A stretch of DNA of 64,000 nt from Chaetoderma sp. LZ-2023a (GCA_034401795.1 CM067367.1:32208942-32272941); one strand, 5' to 3'; positions 25,844 through 38,228 are shown, numbered from the stretch's first letter. The notes: a model not told the origin generated them from the letters alone. Made by a program: numbers and translations.

Positions 25844-27500
25844 TTTTTAGTGTACTGCATAAACAGAGATATATTCCACAAACTATGCGTTCGGATTGTT
25901 AATGGTATTTCATTTGTTTCTTGTGTAGTCTTAGCCGCAGAATCCGAATCTGACAGGTACACATTCAATTTTTGCATATTTAATTACCTATTCTGCATAG
26001 ATTCAAGATGGCTGCCACTGGCACCTAGACACGTACTCTGAAGCTTCCAGGTGCCAGAATAAGATGAGATAGTGTGGTCATTAGAATATAGTTGACAACA
26101 AGAAGGATGTTACATAATCACCAAATCCAACATGGCCGCCATTTCATTTTGCCAAATGCAACCACCCAGTTCTAAAATGCCACATAAGGATCATAAATAT
26201 GATCAGATGGCATGGTCATAGATCTCTGATTTGTGATCTCACTACGACATGTGTCATATGTGTTTCAAGAATAAGTTGTATGATTTAAAAATCCAGAAAA
26301 TCCAAGATCGCAAATACTATATATTTTTGAAACTAATTTGACCGGGTGCTGTTGCTGCCTATGGCATCTTGAAGCTTCATATGGTGTTAAGTGGCAGCCG
26401 CATGCAAAGAAATGTTAATGTACCTGGCGCATTTTGATCATACAGCAAAGAATACTCTAGAAACAAGTGCGATACTTTTAACAAACGGAAAGATAGTTTG
26501 TGACAGACATAGCCTTGTTTATAATACATTGATGGACATTATTACCGTATTCGACTGGTACGTTCCGTGCGAACTATTTTCTGGTTGAGTACTTTTTTGC
26601 TTTTGCCTGGTGAGATCACGTGACTTTCCGCGAGGACCTATTTAAAGTTACTTATCCCTTACCACTATAACGTCGATTATCTACCCTTTACTGTGTCAAT
26701 AGCAAAGAAATTGGTGTACACTTTTCAACAATTTTGGTGGTCGATGTTGCGACAGCATCATCTTCCACCCAATTTGGTGAAAAATGAACACCAGATCATC
26801 TTTTAATATAATTTGAAAATCTAAGATTTTGCCATCAGAGTGGTAAGTGTTAATTGCCGGTGAGGAGAATTCTTACTATTTTTAGTGAAATAAAATTGAA
26901 TTCGACTGGGCTCCTAAAGCTTTGCAATTTTTGCTAACACATGTCTACGTACTGTAAAATAGTTACCCACTGGTAAAATACCAGTCCAATATTGTTAATA
27001 AAAATAACAATAATAATAAATTTGTCACAGAATTTAAAACTTAAATTTTAAACACGAATGACTAATTATTTTGGTTTTCTTGCAATGTGATTATTTACAT
27101 TTTAAAAAATCATACAGAGATCAAATTTATGAAATCACGTGATGTATTACTAGGTGCAATGTTATTAAAATTTTCATGAAATTTGATTAGTTAAATCACT
27201 CGAAGTTTTGATTTACTTTAGAAGCAATATATTTAACACGGTTAAAAATTATGAAGTAACACCAAAACTTTCTAAACGTTTTACGTTAAACCTAAATTTA
27301 TATTTTCCTTATATTGTAGAATTGATCACTTATTCCTCTATCTGAATCACCTTTATATATCCTCTAGACAATAACGTATACCAGTATTGTTTTATGAGCA
27401 GGTCCCTTTGTCGACATCATATACACGGCTATAAATAACAACAACTCTAGGCCTACTTACACCTATATCTTGTGAAATTGCGCTGTACAAACATTACAAT
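25844..27500. other. GPCR upstream region and AT-rich intergenic DNA
   Basis: No further exon is recognised. A short family A fragment (GAAACTAATTTGACCGGGTG) is at 26327-26366. I cannot identify a promoter element for the receptor. Confidence 0.5.
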
Positions 27501-27910
27501 AGACCTTTCCGGTTTTAGCTATGGCCCCGCCCATCTGTAGCTAAGCTCCACCCACACCTCGCTCGTGTTGGGATCGATCGATCTCTGAACACCCTGACTA
27601 TCAATTTCCAAAAAACTACACAGGTAAGCTGTTGAATATTTTGAAACTAATTTGACTGGGCGCTGTTGCTGCCTAAGGCAGCAACAGCGCCCAGTCAAAT
27701 TAGTTTCAAAATATTCAACAGCATGTTTATTAAATAACAAAGAATTACAAAGACATACAAATCATACAACGTGTCGGACTGTTTGGGATTTGGTGACGGT
27801 CTATATGGAACCCTCTGTGACGTAATGATTGTGACGTCATCATAAACGCGCTGATCCGATTATGACGTCATAATAGGTCAGATGTTGGATGGATACTCTG
27901 GAAAGGTGAA
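27501..27910. repeat. Family A MITE, best-preserved copy with perfect 47-bp-arm palindrome
   Basis: Ends are AGACCTTTCCGG and CTGGAAAGGTGA. The central inverted repeat (about 27627-27721) has arms of 47 bp that match without error around CCTAAGG. The right part has several TGACGTCA or TGACGTAA sites. Confidence 0.9.
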
Positions 27911-28568
27911 TTGATCTCCAACTGGTCTGTATTAAACAAACACCTGTCTATAGCAACCGGTTGTGTGGTTCCATTTAAGGCGGTCCTTTGATACATTTAT
28001 GACGTGTATTATCCTATGTAGACCCTACACCTTTGTATGGTCTCAAAAGATGGCTAGTGAAGGTATCAGGCCGCTCAAGGGAACAGTATAATTAAATGGC
28101 GAGGAGTGGATAAAACAAAACAATGAACTTATATATAAAGACCAGTCGCTTATTTGGGATCAAATGATGGCGGTTCTTTAAGAAGTGTGGTCGTAAGAAC
28201 ACCCGTCTTAAAAACGCGCCATTATTTGTCTCTAAAATCTACCTAGTATCGCAAATATACTGCATTAACCGCCCGCGTGGATCTGAGACTCGTCTTTTGA
28301 TGGACCATTGTGTCCGGTAGGGCTCATTGACAGGTTTCACAGTACTTTTAGAAAATTATCCTATTTGCTGTTTCTATTTGGGGTATATTGATAAACGGTT
28401 CATAGTGTTTTATTGTCCCGTTTCTTCAGCGACCGGTTATTTAGGGAACACGGTCGATGAGCGTAGGCCTATGCGTGTTTCTTTCATGCATTAAACAATA
28501 GAAACTCACATGTTTAATCACAATGCTCGGGAACATGCATAGTATCGTACGTCTACACTTGTATATAC

Positions 28569-28569
28569 A

Positions 28570-28613
<44 letters not shown>

Positions 28614-28960
28614 CACACGCACACACACAGGAACGCTCGCACGCACTCACGCACGTCAGAACATATGATTGTGGCGGTGTTGGTGGTGGTGGTGTTGTTG
28701 GTGTTGGTGGTGTTGATGGTGGTGGTGGTGGTAGTAGTGGTTGTGGCTGCTTTGGTGGTTGTCTGTCTCACTGGCTGATTGTCTGTCTGTCTATCTATCT
28801 GGCCGGCTGGCTGGCTGACTGGCTGCCTGACCGACTGGCTAGCTATCTGACTGTCTGACTGACTGAATGGCGGATGGACAGACGGATGGATTGATGGAGG
28901 GCTTGAGGGACTGACATGATTGACCGACCGACCGACTGACTGATTGCGAGATACAGCGGT
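28569..28960. repeat. Compound simple repeats: (CGCA)n, (GGT/GTT)n, (CTGN)n
   Basis: (CGCA)n lies at 28569-28612, a G/T trinucleotide array at about 28674-28760 and degenerate CTGG/CTGA/CTGT tetranucleotides at about 28770-28950. Frames across them are artefacts. Confidence 0.93.
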
Positions 28961-29261
28961 GTATTGAGCTGATACACGCAGCTAAAAAGCAAATAATTGT
29001 GATACAGATACAGGAATGCGCCGGGAAGTGAATGATTTGGAATCTCGATACCATAATCCTATAATGTAATGCAACATGTGGTATGAGGGTAGTGTCGCTT
29101 TAATCATGTCAAACTTGTAATAACACACTAGCGATAGCATGCTGAATATTTGGTAACTATCTTCACTGGGAGCTGTTACTGCCTTAGGCAGATTATTCAA
29201 GAAAATTAAGAAAAATACTGAATATCGACTAGCTCTTATTTGTTAAACAGTTGACCAATGA

Positions 29262-29990
29262 AGGAATCGAGTTTTAGCACGCACCGCTCATCTCTAGCTA
29301 AGCGCCACCCACGCTTTGCTCGTGTTTGGATTAATCGACCCCTGCACTCTGAATCGCAATTTCTAAAAAAAACTATACAGGTTGAATATTTTGAAACTAA
29401 TATGACTGGTTGCTGTAGAGACCTATGACAGATTAATAGCGATTATTTAGCCTAACTTTATCATATGAAGACATTGCCATTTATTTATATAAAACATCAG
29501 ATACATATTACCGGATTTATAAAGCAACTTTCAAAAATCATCCTAATTTTGCAATGATATGACATCTTTAGCTTTATCTTATGACAAAATATATGCAAAA
29601 CTAATTAAAAATTCTTATGGAATTTTCTTTTAAAAATTACGATTTTCTGAACGAACCGATCTGTATGACGACTGACGCTATAATGGCCCTTATAAACAAG
29701 TTTCCCGCCATAACTAGGCGGGGACCTGTTCTAGCGGGCCAAAGTCAACTCATACCACTCTAGTCGTCACTATTCGATAAGAACCGAAATATAGAGATAT
29801 TAATTCTTAACTATACCACCGAAGCGTTAAGAATTATATGTAAAGACATACAATTCGTACGACTTGAAGGACTATTAAGCGTTGGTGATGGGCTTAATTA
29901 AGTCATTCATGACGTAATTGATAATGATGTCAGCCTACACATGATGTTGCTGATTAAGACGTCATATGATTGATTGAAAAACGGGCTTTC
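29262..29990. repeat. Family A MITE interrupted by about 390 bp
   Basis: The left part (29262-29442) and right part (29836-29990, ACATACAATTCGTACGACTT with TGACGTAA sites) fit one copy. The insert contains AATTCTTAAC and its inverse near its right edge. A further fragment is at 29130-29195. Confidence 0.65.
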
Positions 29991-30059
29991 TCTATTATAA
30001 GTGTCGTGTGTGGCGTTACGCTAAGGCATATTACTACAGGATGATAAACGAAAACATAA

Positions 30060-30277
30060 CCTGAATTTCGCTCTGGGATTTTGTTTAATCAGAATTTTCT
30101 TCCAGAATAAATTTCAATCTCACCTTCGTTTTAAGATGAATTTCAATCCAGCCTTCGTACTGGTGTGAATTTTAATCCAAATTGTATTCTTAAAATGGAA
30201 TTTTATTCAAGAACGAAAGTCTTTCAGGATTTCTGTCTAGAGAACTTTTCAATTCGATTTTACTTCGACGATGAATC
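30060..30277. repeat. Degenerate tandem repeat around TGAATTTCAATCC
   Basis: Units of roughly 25-35 bp containing GAATTTCAATC or GAATTTTAATCC recur here and again at 30665-30735, on both sides of the foldback element. Confidence 0.55.
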
Positions 30278-30644
30278 TTAAAGGTGCATATTCACAGAAA
30301 GATGCTTGAAAATAAAATTCTTAAAATTGTATAGGCCTAAATTTAGAGGCTTAAATTATGCACCTCAATGTAATGAAACGAAATAAATCTTAACATATGA
30401 TGATTTCATTCTTTATAAATTAATATTATTTTTTTAAGTTGTGTAGTTGAATTAGGGACACATGTCTCTAATTCAATTTCACAAAATAAAAAAATTATAT
30501 TAATTTACAAGTAATGAAATCAACATATTTTAAGATGTATTTCGTTTCATTATATGTAGGCTAGACACACAAAATAAGCCTCTAAAAGTATACAATTTCA
30601 ACAAAATCATTTTCAAGAATTTTGGTGTAAATATGCAGCTTTAA
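30278..30644. repeat. TTAA-bounded long foldback element
   Basis: TTAA lies at both borders, followed by AGGTGCATATTCACA and, inverted, AGCTGCATATTTACA. The whole unit is one long imperfect palindrome centred near 30465 (GGGACACATGTCTCTAATTC). Confidence 0.8.
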
Positions 30645-30829
30645 TTCAAATATCATTCTTGTGTGACCATTAATCCGCTCGGGATGAATTTTAATACGAA
30701 TTTCAAATACGATTCTGAGATGAATTTTAATTAATTCAATAAACTCATTTAATTATCCGCGATAATTTATCACATAATTCAAACCCTGCGTTCGCACCAA
30801 ATGAGTGGAAATACAATTATTACGATTGT

Positions 30830-31290
30830 ATACTTTTAGAGGCTTAATTTGCGTACCTCAATGGAATTTAATTACGAAGTTGAAGTAGGGACTCGTGTCT
30901 CTAATTCAATTTCACAATTTTAAAGTGTATTCATTTAGGCCTATGCGTAATGAAATCATCATATGTTAAGACCTTTTTCGTTTCATTACATATATGCTCA
31001 CAATTTAAACTTCTAAAAATATACAATTTTGACAATTTTATTTTCAATGTGAATAGGCATTTTTAATAATTTTTTAAGTTATAAAATTGAATAGAGATGC
31101 ATAGGCCTATTCCTAATTCAACTGCACAACTAAAATTTGTATTAATTTATACGGAATGAAATCAGCATGTGCTAAAATTTATTTCGTATCATTATATTGA
31201 TATACACAATTTAAGCGCCTACGAGTAGGTCCCATAGACAATTAAAAAATTTTATCTTCAAGCATTGTGGTGTGATTTTGGTATATAGAC
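30830..31290. repeat. Degenerate further copies of the foldback element
   Basis: Shared blocks TACTTTTAGAGGCTTAATTT, GACTCGTGTCTCTAATTCAA and TCGTTTCATTACATAT recur, with a third partial set from 31080 to 31290. Confidence 0.65.
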
Positions 31291-31403
31291 AACGCGGTAC
31301 GGTAAATTAAAAAGGAAATCAAAGACAGTTTAATTAGAATACACAGACAACGTGAGATTGTTAGATAAATGACAGACAACTTGAAGCAAAATGTCGTAGT
31401 TCA

Positions 31404-31612
31404 TTAACGCTTTCATGGATACGCCAGCCAAATCCAGCCTCAGAGCTCTGCAATGGTATTTGGGGAAATGCCCATCTGCAGGCCAAGTGAATACTATTTT
31501 TGAACATTTACCACTGGAATTTTCTAAACTAGTTTTCTCATGGTCTGCAAATTGGCATTCGCTATGCAAATATATTGATTTTCTTGACCGAATTTAACCA
31601 TTAAAGGGTTAA
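31404..31612. repeat. Family B1 foldback, core deleted
   Basis: TTAA lies at both borders, with CATCTGCAGGCCAAGTGAA and CTCATGGTCTGCAAATTGGC outer arms. Confidence 0.75.
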
Positions 31613-31749
31613 GAGATTAGCCCAATAAACATGATTACAAGAAATCTTCTGTACTATTTTGATGTCAATTTGACTGGAAGTGAAATCTACTTGCTGACAA
31701 CAACACAGTCAAACTCATTTGAATGTATTTAACTGTTTTGAGCATACAT

Positions 31750-32505
31750 GTACACTGACTTTGTGCCCGCCCATTTCTAACTAAGCTCCGCCCACTTCGT
31801 ACTCATGTTGGAGTCAATGTCAAACTTTAAAACATGATTTCCCAGAATCTACATTTCAAGATACCTATACTGGTATGTTGATGAATATTTTGAAACTAAT
31901 TTCTAAAAACTAAAACTGCCTATGGCAGCAACAGTTAAATTAGTTTCAAAATATTCAACAGAATGTGTATTAAAGTGTAAATTCATCAAAGACGTATACT
32001 TCAGGAATATACCATCGTACTAACATACGCCCACTCACATCGCTTCGCTGTTCGAGACCGTACTTACAAACCCGCGATTTCTCGCTATGTTCGCTGCCGG
32101 TTTTCTGGTATCTTCGGTAGCCAATCAGATTTCTGCCTACTTAAATCTCCCAATAAATCTAAAAAATAGAGGCGTAGCTTCGTGCCTACATCGATGGAGA
32201 GCTTGCGAGACACGAATGTCAATCTATGTGATTGACAGTATATTAGTAGGATGATAATAACCGAGCAATTTTATTAGGCGGTAGTTGACTGACCTCATTT
32301 ATCAAGTTTTGCGGACTTAGCCCAGACATCAAAAGCACGGATCTCGACACGGGAGCGTTAGTGGGAGGGCGAGACCGTGCGATAGGACGATGTGAATATA
32401 CTAGTGAGAGACTAGTGACGTTTTTATGATGTCGCTATGATTCTGACGTCAGCTAACGTGTGCCATAATTAATTATGACGTCAGATTCTGCGATGGATAT
32501 TCACG
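31750..32505. repeat. Family A MITE, interrupted
   Basis: The GCCCGCCCATTTCTAACTAA end and the hairpin are at 31750-31985. The TGACGTCA-rich end appears at 32403-32505. About 400 bp of unrelated sequence lies between them. Confidence 0.6.
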
Positions 32506-32769
32506 TAGCAATTGTTTCAATTCGCTTGACAAATCTTGACCGGGGGGGGGGGGGGGAGCACTTTGAGAAGTTGTTGATACGAGACAGGTTTGGGATGATT
32601 AACTATTATATAGCACGCTGTTTTAATCATACAAATTTGTTGCAAGCTGACGGAGAAACAATCTTCGGAATACTGTCTGTTGTTCTCTATTTCCGCTCTA
32701 TGGTAGACTGGGGGTTGCTGGGACATCTGAAAAAGTAGAATATAATCATGAATCACATGGTACGAACAT

Positions 32770-34115
32770 GAACAGAACAAAAGGCCCAAGGGCCTGTGAC
32801 GCTCACCTGGACCAAAAGCATTTGAACCATTTGCATTTAAAGACATAATGGATAATTTTCGGAAAATCCAAGATGGCCGCTAAAAGAATCGACATATATA
32901 TATACATGTGCGTGCGTGCGCGCGCGTGCGTGCGTGCGTGCGTGAGTGCGTGCGTGAGTGTGCGCGCGCGTGTGTGTGTGCGTGTGTGTTGCTGTTCTGA
33001 AGCCTACCCACCTAGGGTCCTTTCAGCTGAGATTTATTGAAATCTGCCATGCGGTTAATACGGTGTAGGCTTTTATCTGATTTACCTAAACTTTTGGAAA
33101 ATCCAAGATGGCCACCCAAAAACTGACCAATCAAAATTCTGCATACTAGACTTCAAGCCTGCCACCATAGGGTCCTAGCATCCAAGGCGTGTTGAAATCG
33201 CCCAAGCAGTTAATAAGGAGTAGCATTTTAAGCGATATCCGGTAAATTTTCATAAAATTCAAGATTTTCACACAAACATTTACCAATCAAAATTCTGTTT
33301 ACAAGTTCTGAAACCTACACCAATAGGGTCCTTCCAGTCAAACTAGGTTGAAATCCGCCAAGCAGTTAATGACGCGTAACGTTTTGAAAATCTACATTAA
33401 TTTTTAAAAACAAAATCTAAGATTTTCACCATAAAAATTAATCAATCAAAATTCTGAATAGATGTTCAAGAGCGTACGACGATAGAATCCATCTAGTTAA
33501 ATTTGGTTGAAATATGTCAAGCAGCTAAGGAGGAGTAGCATTTTGACCATTTCCGGTAGGTTTTTCATAAAACCTAAGATTTTCGCCAAAAAGTCGATCA
33601 ATCAAAGTTCTGAATAGAAGGTCTAGAGCCTACCCCCGCAGAAACCATCTAGTCAAAATTGGTTGAAATATGTCTAGCAGCTAAGGAGGAGTAGAATTTT
33701 GACCATTTCCGGTAGATTTTTCATAAAATCTCAGATTTTCACCCAAAAAATTAATCAATCAAAATTCTAGAACCTATCACCGCAGACTCCTTCTACCCGA
33801 ATTTGGTTGAAATATGTCAAGCAGCTAAAGAGGAGTAGCATTTTGATCATTTCCGGTAGACTTTTCATAAAATCTAAGGTTTTGACTCAAAAGAATTGAC
33901 CAATCAAAATTCAGAAAAAATTGTCTGGAGGGTACCAGCATAGGATCCTTCCAGCCAAATTTGGTTGAAATCGGTCAAACCGTTTAGGAGAAGAAGTGAT
34001 TTGACGGACGGACGACGGACGACGTATAACGAACGACGGACGGATGACGGAAGGACGCCGGACGGCCGCCATGGCATAAGCTCACTTGGTCTTTCAGGCC
34101 AGGTGAGCTAAAAAT
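32770..34115. repeat. CTCACCTGG-type repeat with about seven internal units of 150 bp
   Basis: It opens AAGGGCCTGTGACGCTCACC and closes with GGCCAGGTGAGCTAAAA in inverted orientation. Inside, a unit containing GGGTCC, TTTGGTTGAAAT, AGCAGTTAA, GAGTAGCATTTT, TTTCCGGTAGAT and CCAATCAAAATTCTG repeats about seven times (33010-33990). The unit array is followed by GACGGACG runs. A TGCG microsatellite interrupts the first unit (32907-32990). Confidence 0.85.
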
Positions 34116-34215
34116 AGACATTTTCTGCAATCTAAAATATGATTTTAAAGTAAGTAATCAAAGTTATTCTCAATATAGCATATTAGATGCAGAGATTATA
34201 GAAATTTCGATGTTC

Positions 34216-34625
34216 TTAACCCCTCGTGTATCAACCGCGCCTTAAAGCGCTCAAAAGACGACTTTTATCAATTAAGCCTTTAATTTGTCAAGAGTTTTCA
34301 AGCAAATTGAAATATTTGCTCAGTGAATGACCAATTGTTGGCCAAAAAAAAACTGTGTTCTTTGCAAATTTGTAACTGAAATTTAGGAAAATACTGACGA
34401 TTACAGGGTTAACGGTCAAGAATATCTAAATTTTTGTTTAGTCAGTGTCCATTTGCAGGTCAAGAGAAGACTGGTTTTGAAAATTTTATCACTGGAATGA
34501 CTGCCTCCGTAACCGAGCCAATCATTCCAGTGCCAAATTGTCAAAAATGGTCTTCTCTTAGCCTGAAAATAGACAGTCCTCAAGATAACTGCAGAGGACG
34601 TATTGGGCGGTTTTACCATTCTAAA
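34216..34625. repeat. Family B2/B1 composite
   Basis: It starts TTAACCCCTCGTGTATCAAC and contains GGGTTAA at 34407-34412. The foldback core has CATTTGCAGGTCAAGAGAAG, GACTGCCTCC and CCAATCATTCCAGTG. Confidence 0.7.
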
Positions 34626-34764
34626 CCACAAGTAGACACAATTGGGACTATTCGATGAACAAAGTATGAGATAATTTGTGTGACATAGTACACTACTGGC
34701 GTAGACCTAGTAAATATTGTGCTGCTATCCAGGACCAGTTGTGAATACAAATGATGCAACAGAT

Positions 34765-35101
34765 TCTTTAGCTAAGTTCCAACCACACTTTACCCGTGTT
34801 GGGATCAACCCATCTCTGAACTCCATGACTATCAATTTCCAGAAAACTTTACAGGTAATTTGTTGAATATTTTGAAACTAATTTGACTGGACGTTGTTGC
34901 TGCCTAACATTCAACAACATGTTTATTAAATAGTAAAGACATACAATTCGTACAACAATGCTTAGTCCGTCATCAGTTTAGCGTTCCTGATGAACGTAGC
35001 TACGTCATTCATGTCGTAATTGATTATGAGGCCATCCTACACGCCGCGTAGTTGATTATGACGTCATGTGATTGACTGAGGAACTGGAATCCTTCATTGT
35101 G
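34765..35101. repeat. Family A MITE
   Basis: It has TTTGCTAAGTT-like and GTTGGGATCAACCCATC sequence, a partly deleted hairpin, and ATTATGACGTCATGTGATTG near the right end. Confidence 0.8.
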
Positions 35102-35999
35102 GTGAGATCATAATGTTCCGTATTGTGTAATGCATTCCCATGATGCATTTCAAAGACCTTTACTGGTGAATATTCTACAAAAACTGGAAAGGAATAGAAA
35201 TTTGCATTTTCTGGCATGTGTATCACGGCTATCAAGGTATCTTCCATTAAAGCTAAAATGTAAAAAATAAACTAAAGTTTTCAATGCGATGTTTGCCTTC
35301 CAATCGTATGTCGACAATGTTCTCGGTGATATACCTGGTTTCTAAGCAGAAGCCCTAATTTTCTCCATAAGAGTCCTGTCTGCAGAACACATAATGCCCT
35401 CCATATCGTAGCGTGGCTTCATAGCAGAACGCATAATGTCTGGACCCCCAACGTCTCTGATGTGATGCCTCTTCCCAGAAAAACACCTAATTCCCACCAC
35501 CACCCCCACCGCACCCCAGAAGATGCCTCTTCCCACCAGCACAGCTAATCCTATCGAATAGCGGGCCAGGCTTCCCATCATATGATTTATCTTTACGCAA
35601 CTGAACTGAATGTAGATGGCGGAAAGTAGACGTTATAGGCAAGGAGACTGCGACTCGATAACCTCCGTATAGGTGCAGAGCAGCTTAAGAATATCTTCCT
35701 GATCGAAGTCACGGCCGAGTTTGATGATGATGATGATGATGATGAACATTCTGAGGTTCTTTAGTTTCTTCTTCGGCTTCGGTGGGCTTAGACTACGTTT
35801 CTCGAGGTATGGTCATAAAACACTTATCAAGTTGGGTCTATAGAGTCCTGTGTATGCCTTATGGTGGTTGGCATCAACTATTGAAGACTACAATGCCTTT
35901 TGAGCAGCTGTATTTTCTGGTATTTGAAGAACGTGTGCAAACTTTGACCACCGCTTCTACGCTATCAGCACAGATAGTGGAATCGGTTAACAGAGTTTG
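35102..35999. other. No gene recognised
   Basis: Short frames on both strands and a (GAT)7 tract near 35727 are present. No domain or splice-supported exon is seen. Confidence 0.45.
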
Positions 36000-36140
36000 T
36001 AAAGTAATGAGTTTAAGATTAGCCCGCGTGGTCTGTGGTGATTCGTGATGGCTTGTAGGTGTTTGCGGTGGCACTCATCGAGTCTGATCAAGAGGGACTT
36101 TGGAGTTTCCCAGGTGGCATACTCGCCTAGCATTATTGAA
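36000..36140 (-). pseudogene. Possible LINE C-terminal scrap
   Basis: The minus strand reads LIRLDECHRKHLQAITNHH, similar to LDKLDTCRHKHLRTITEH in the LINE at 21.5 kb. The neighbouring ORF at 36302-36580 (RHLSERWKELDITGSDDL) is unassigned and may belong to the same remnant. A short motif, CTCTGCTTCTNTTATTGG, at about 36210 is shared with 1790-1810. Confidence 0.35.
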
Positions 36141-36754
36141 ACCCATGTAGTATCGTATAGGTGCTTCTTGACTTTCATGGGAATTTTCGAGCCTCGAATC
36201 CACAGCTAACCTCTGCTTCTGTTATTGGGCTTTGCAGGGGTGGTGGTCTTGGGTGGGCGTCAGGGTGGCTCATCTTCTGTCGCGGTGGACTGATTTTTTA
36301 ATCATTTTCTGATTTCTATGTTTTTCCCTGGTCCAGGCAGATGAAGTGTCGATAAGAGTTTCTCTCGGGTGCCGATTCTTAATGCCTTGGTTGCTTTGAA
36401 TATTTTCCGATAGCTATAGGCGGAAGTAATCACATTTACTAAATCATCTGATCCTGTGATGTCCAGTTCTTTCCAACGTTCACTGAGATGGCGCAGGATC
36501 TTGCTGGAGCTCTTTATTAGTATGCTTATGTTTCCTGAATAGCTGCAACATAGATGCTGTAATATCCGCCATCTCTCCACAGGATTATTAAATAACTAGA
36601 TAGACATCGATGGTTCCACGTTGTGATACCGAACTAAAATTAGGTGGCAGTGCTCGAGAGTGTCAACACAGCACTTGTTTAGATGAAGAAGTGTAGACAT
36701 TGACAGGCTGTTAGCTGAATGCAGCTTGACAGTTCCTAACAGCTGAAGGTAATG

Positions 36755-37105
36755 GAGGAATCCAGTTTTAGCCATGCTCCGCCCATCTTTAGCTAAGCTC
36801 CACCCACACTTCGCCACGTTGGGATCGCTCGATCCATGAAATGCCTGGCTATCAATCTCCAAAAAACTATACAGGCAAGTTGTTGAATATTTTGAGACTA
36901 ATTTGACTGGGTGCTGTTGTTGCCACAACAGCGCCCAGTCAAATTAGTTTCAAAATATTCAACAGCATGTTTATTATATAGTAACGACATACAATTCGCA
37001 CAACAACGCTTAGTCCGTCATCATTCATGACGTCATTGATTATTATGTCATCCAACACGTTGATTATGACGTCATGTGATTGATTGATAAATTGGAAAGG
37101 CCCGT
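36755..37105. repeat. Family A MITE, just beyond the 3' end of the VWC/ShK gene
   Basis: It is a full copy with central palindrome near 36921. It begins about 77 bp past the stop codon on the gene's downstream side and could supply part of the 3' UTR. Confidence 0.88.
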
Positions 37106-37181
37106 TGTGTTGCATAGTATAACTTTAGACATCTTCCATAATTTGCTATATGTCACAATTTTACTTTATGCTTGCTATATG

Positions 37182-37392
37182 TCACTTACTGCATAGATTA
37201 CAAAAGCTCGGACAATATTTCGATGCCCATGTTGTAAAAATCGGCTGACAGGCTGTGCCCTGTAAAGTAGAGCAGTCCAATTTATCCACACAAGTGGCAA
37301 CTGGATCTGTACAGACTGGATGTAAACAGCATGCATCTGTTGGACTAGAAACTAGGCTACACCGAGTAGGTAAATATGCATAATGCCGACAC
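37182..37392 (-). CDS. Exon 12: VWC5 second half, C-terminal ShK domain, stop
   Basis: This 211-nt exon enters in phase 2 after ttttggttttag. It encodes RCRHYAYLPTRC, DACCLHPVCTD and then directly a six-cysteine ShK domain, CVDKLDC...ACQP...YCPSFCNLC, followed by S-K-stop. A strong donor-like sequence, GCA|GTAAGT, overlaps the last codons and would remove the stop if used. The ShK domain is complete before that point, and the N-terminal ShK also ends next to a donor, so a continuation into further exons cannot be excluded. I saw no clear further VWC or ShK exon below 37.1 kb. Confidence 0.84.
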
Positions 37393-37413
37393 CTAAAACC
37401 AAAACAATGTAAA

Positions 37414-37515
<102 letters not shown>

Positions 37516-37789
37516 TTTAAAAATCAAAATTGGTATAAATAATGCATACTTGTCATTTCTCATTTGAAAGCGATGACATTTCAAACATAGAAATGAAGTG
37601 GGAATCCATAGCCCACACGCAAACACGCACGCACACACACGCGCGCGCACTTATGCACGCACGCATGCGCACACACGGGGGTGGGGTGGCTGGGTAAATA
37701 GCAATCAGCATGTTTGAGCTATAACATTTTATATTACAGTGTTATTACTATTGTTGGCGTTACTTCTACTATTGCTCTTGTTGTTGACG

Positions 37790-37794
37790 TCGTT

Positions 37795-37832
<38 letters not shown>

Positions 37833-37867
37833 GGTGGTGGTGGTGGTGGTGGTGGTGGAGGTGGTGC

Positions 37868-37898
<31 letters not shown>

Positions 37899-37899
37899 A
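37790..37899. repeat. (GTC)n(GTG)n(GTT)n in intron 11
   Basis: Three trinucleotide tracts run in succession and end about 27 bp from the exon 11 donor. Confidence 0.95.
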
Positions 37900-37926
37900 G
37901 CTGCCGTTGCTATTGCTGCTTGTTAC

Positions 37927-38041
37927 CTGCTTTTGCATCGATATGTAGAAGCTGTAGAATCAGTACATTCACAATCCAGACTACATCCATCCTGCCAACG
38001 ATCTCCCTGATTATACGCGACACCTTTATACATACATCGGG
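37927..38041 (-). CDS. Exon 11: VWC5 first half
   Basis: The exon is 115 nt, entering in phase 1 and leaving in phase 2 (acceptor ctcactaacag, donor GTAACA). It encodes RCMYKGVAYNQGDRWQDGC, LDCECTD and TYRC. Its donor abuts a long compound (GTT)n/(GTG)n/(GTC)n array on the plus strand (37790-37899). Confidence 0.86.
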
Positions 38042-38121
38042 CTGTTAGTGAGAATACGAATAAGTGTAAATAATAACGTGCTGGCATCAATTGCTGAGCT
38101 AAACCCGCACCCTGAATACAC

Positions 38122-38228
38122 ACATTAATTTAATTTGTTGATCCCCATATCCTCGACCGAGGATCGAACCGCCAACTGCAACGTCATATAACATGTCTCG
38201 AGATCCTGACGAACGCGGTGGCAGCGCC
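38122..38228 (-). repeat. Possible tRNA-derived SINE head
   Basis: The minus strand contains GGTTCGATCC (38161-38170), a good pol III B-box, and ends near AACAAATTAAATTAATG. I could not find a convincing A-box. It lies in the intron between exons 10 and 11, next to a (GTA)/(GCA) array. Confidence 0.25.
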
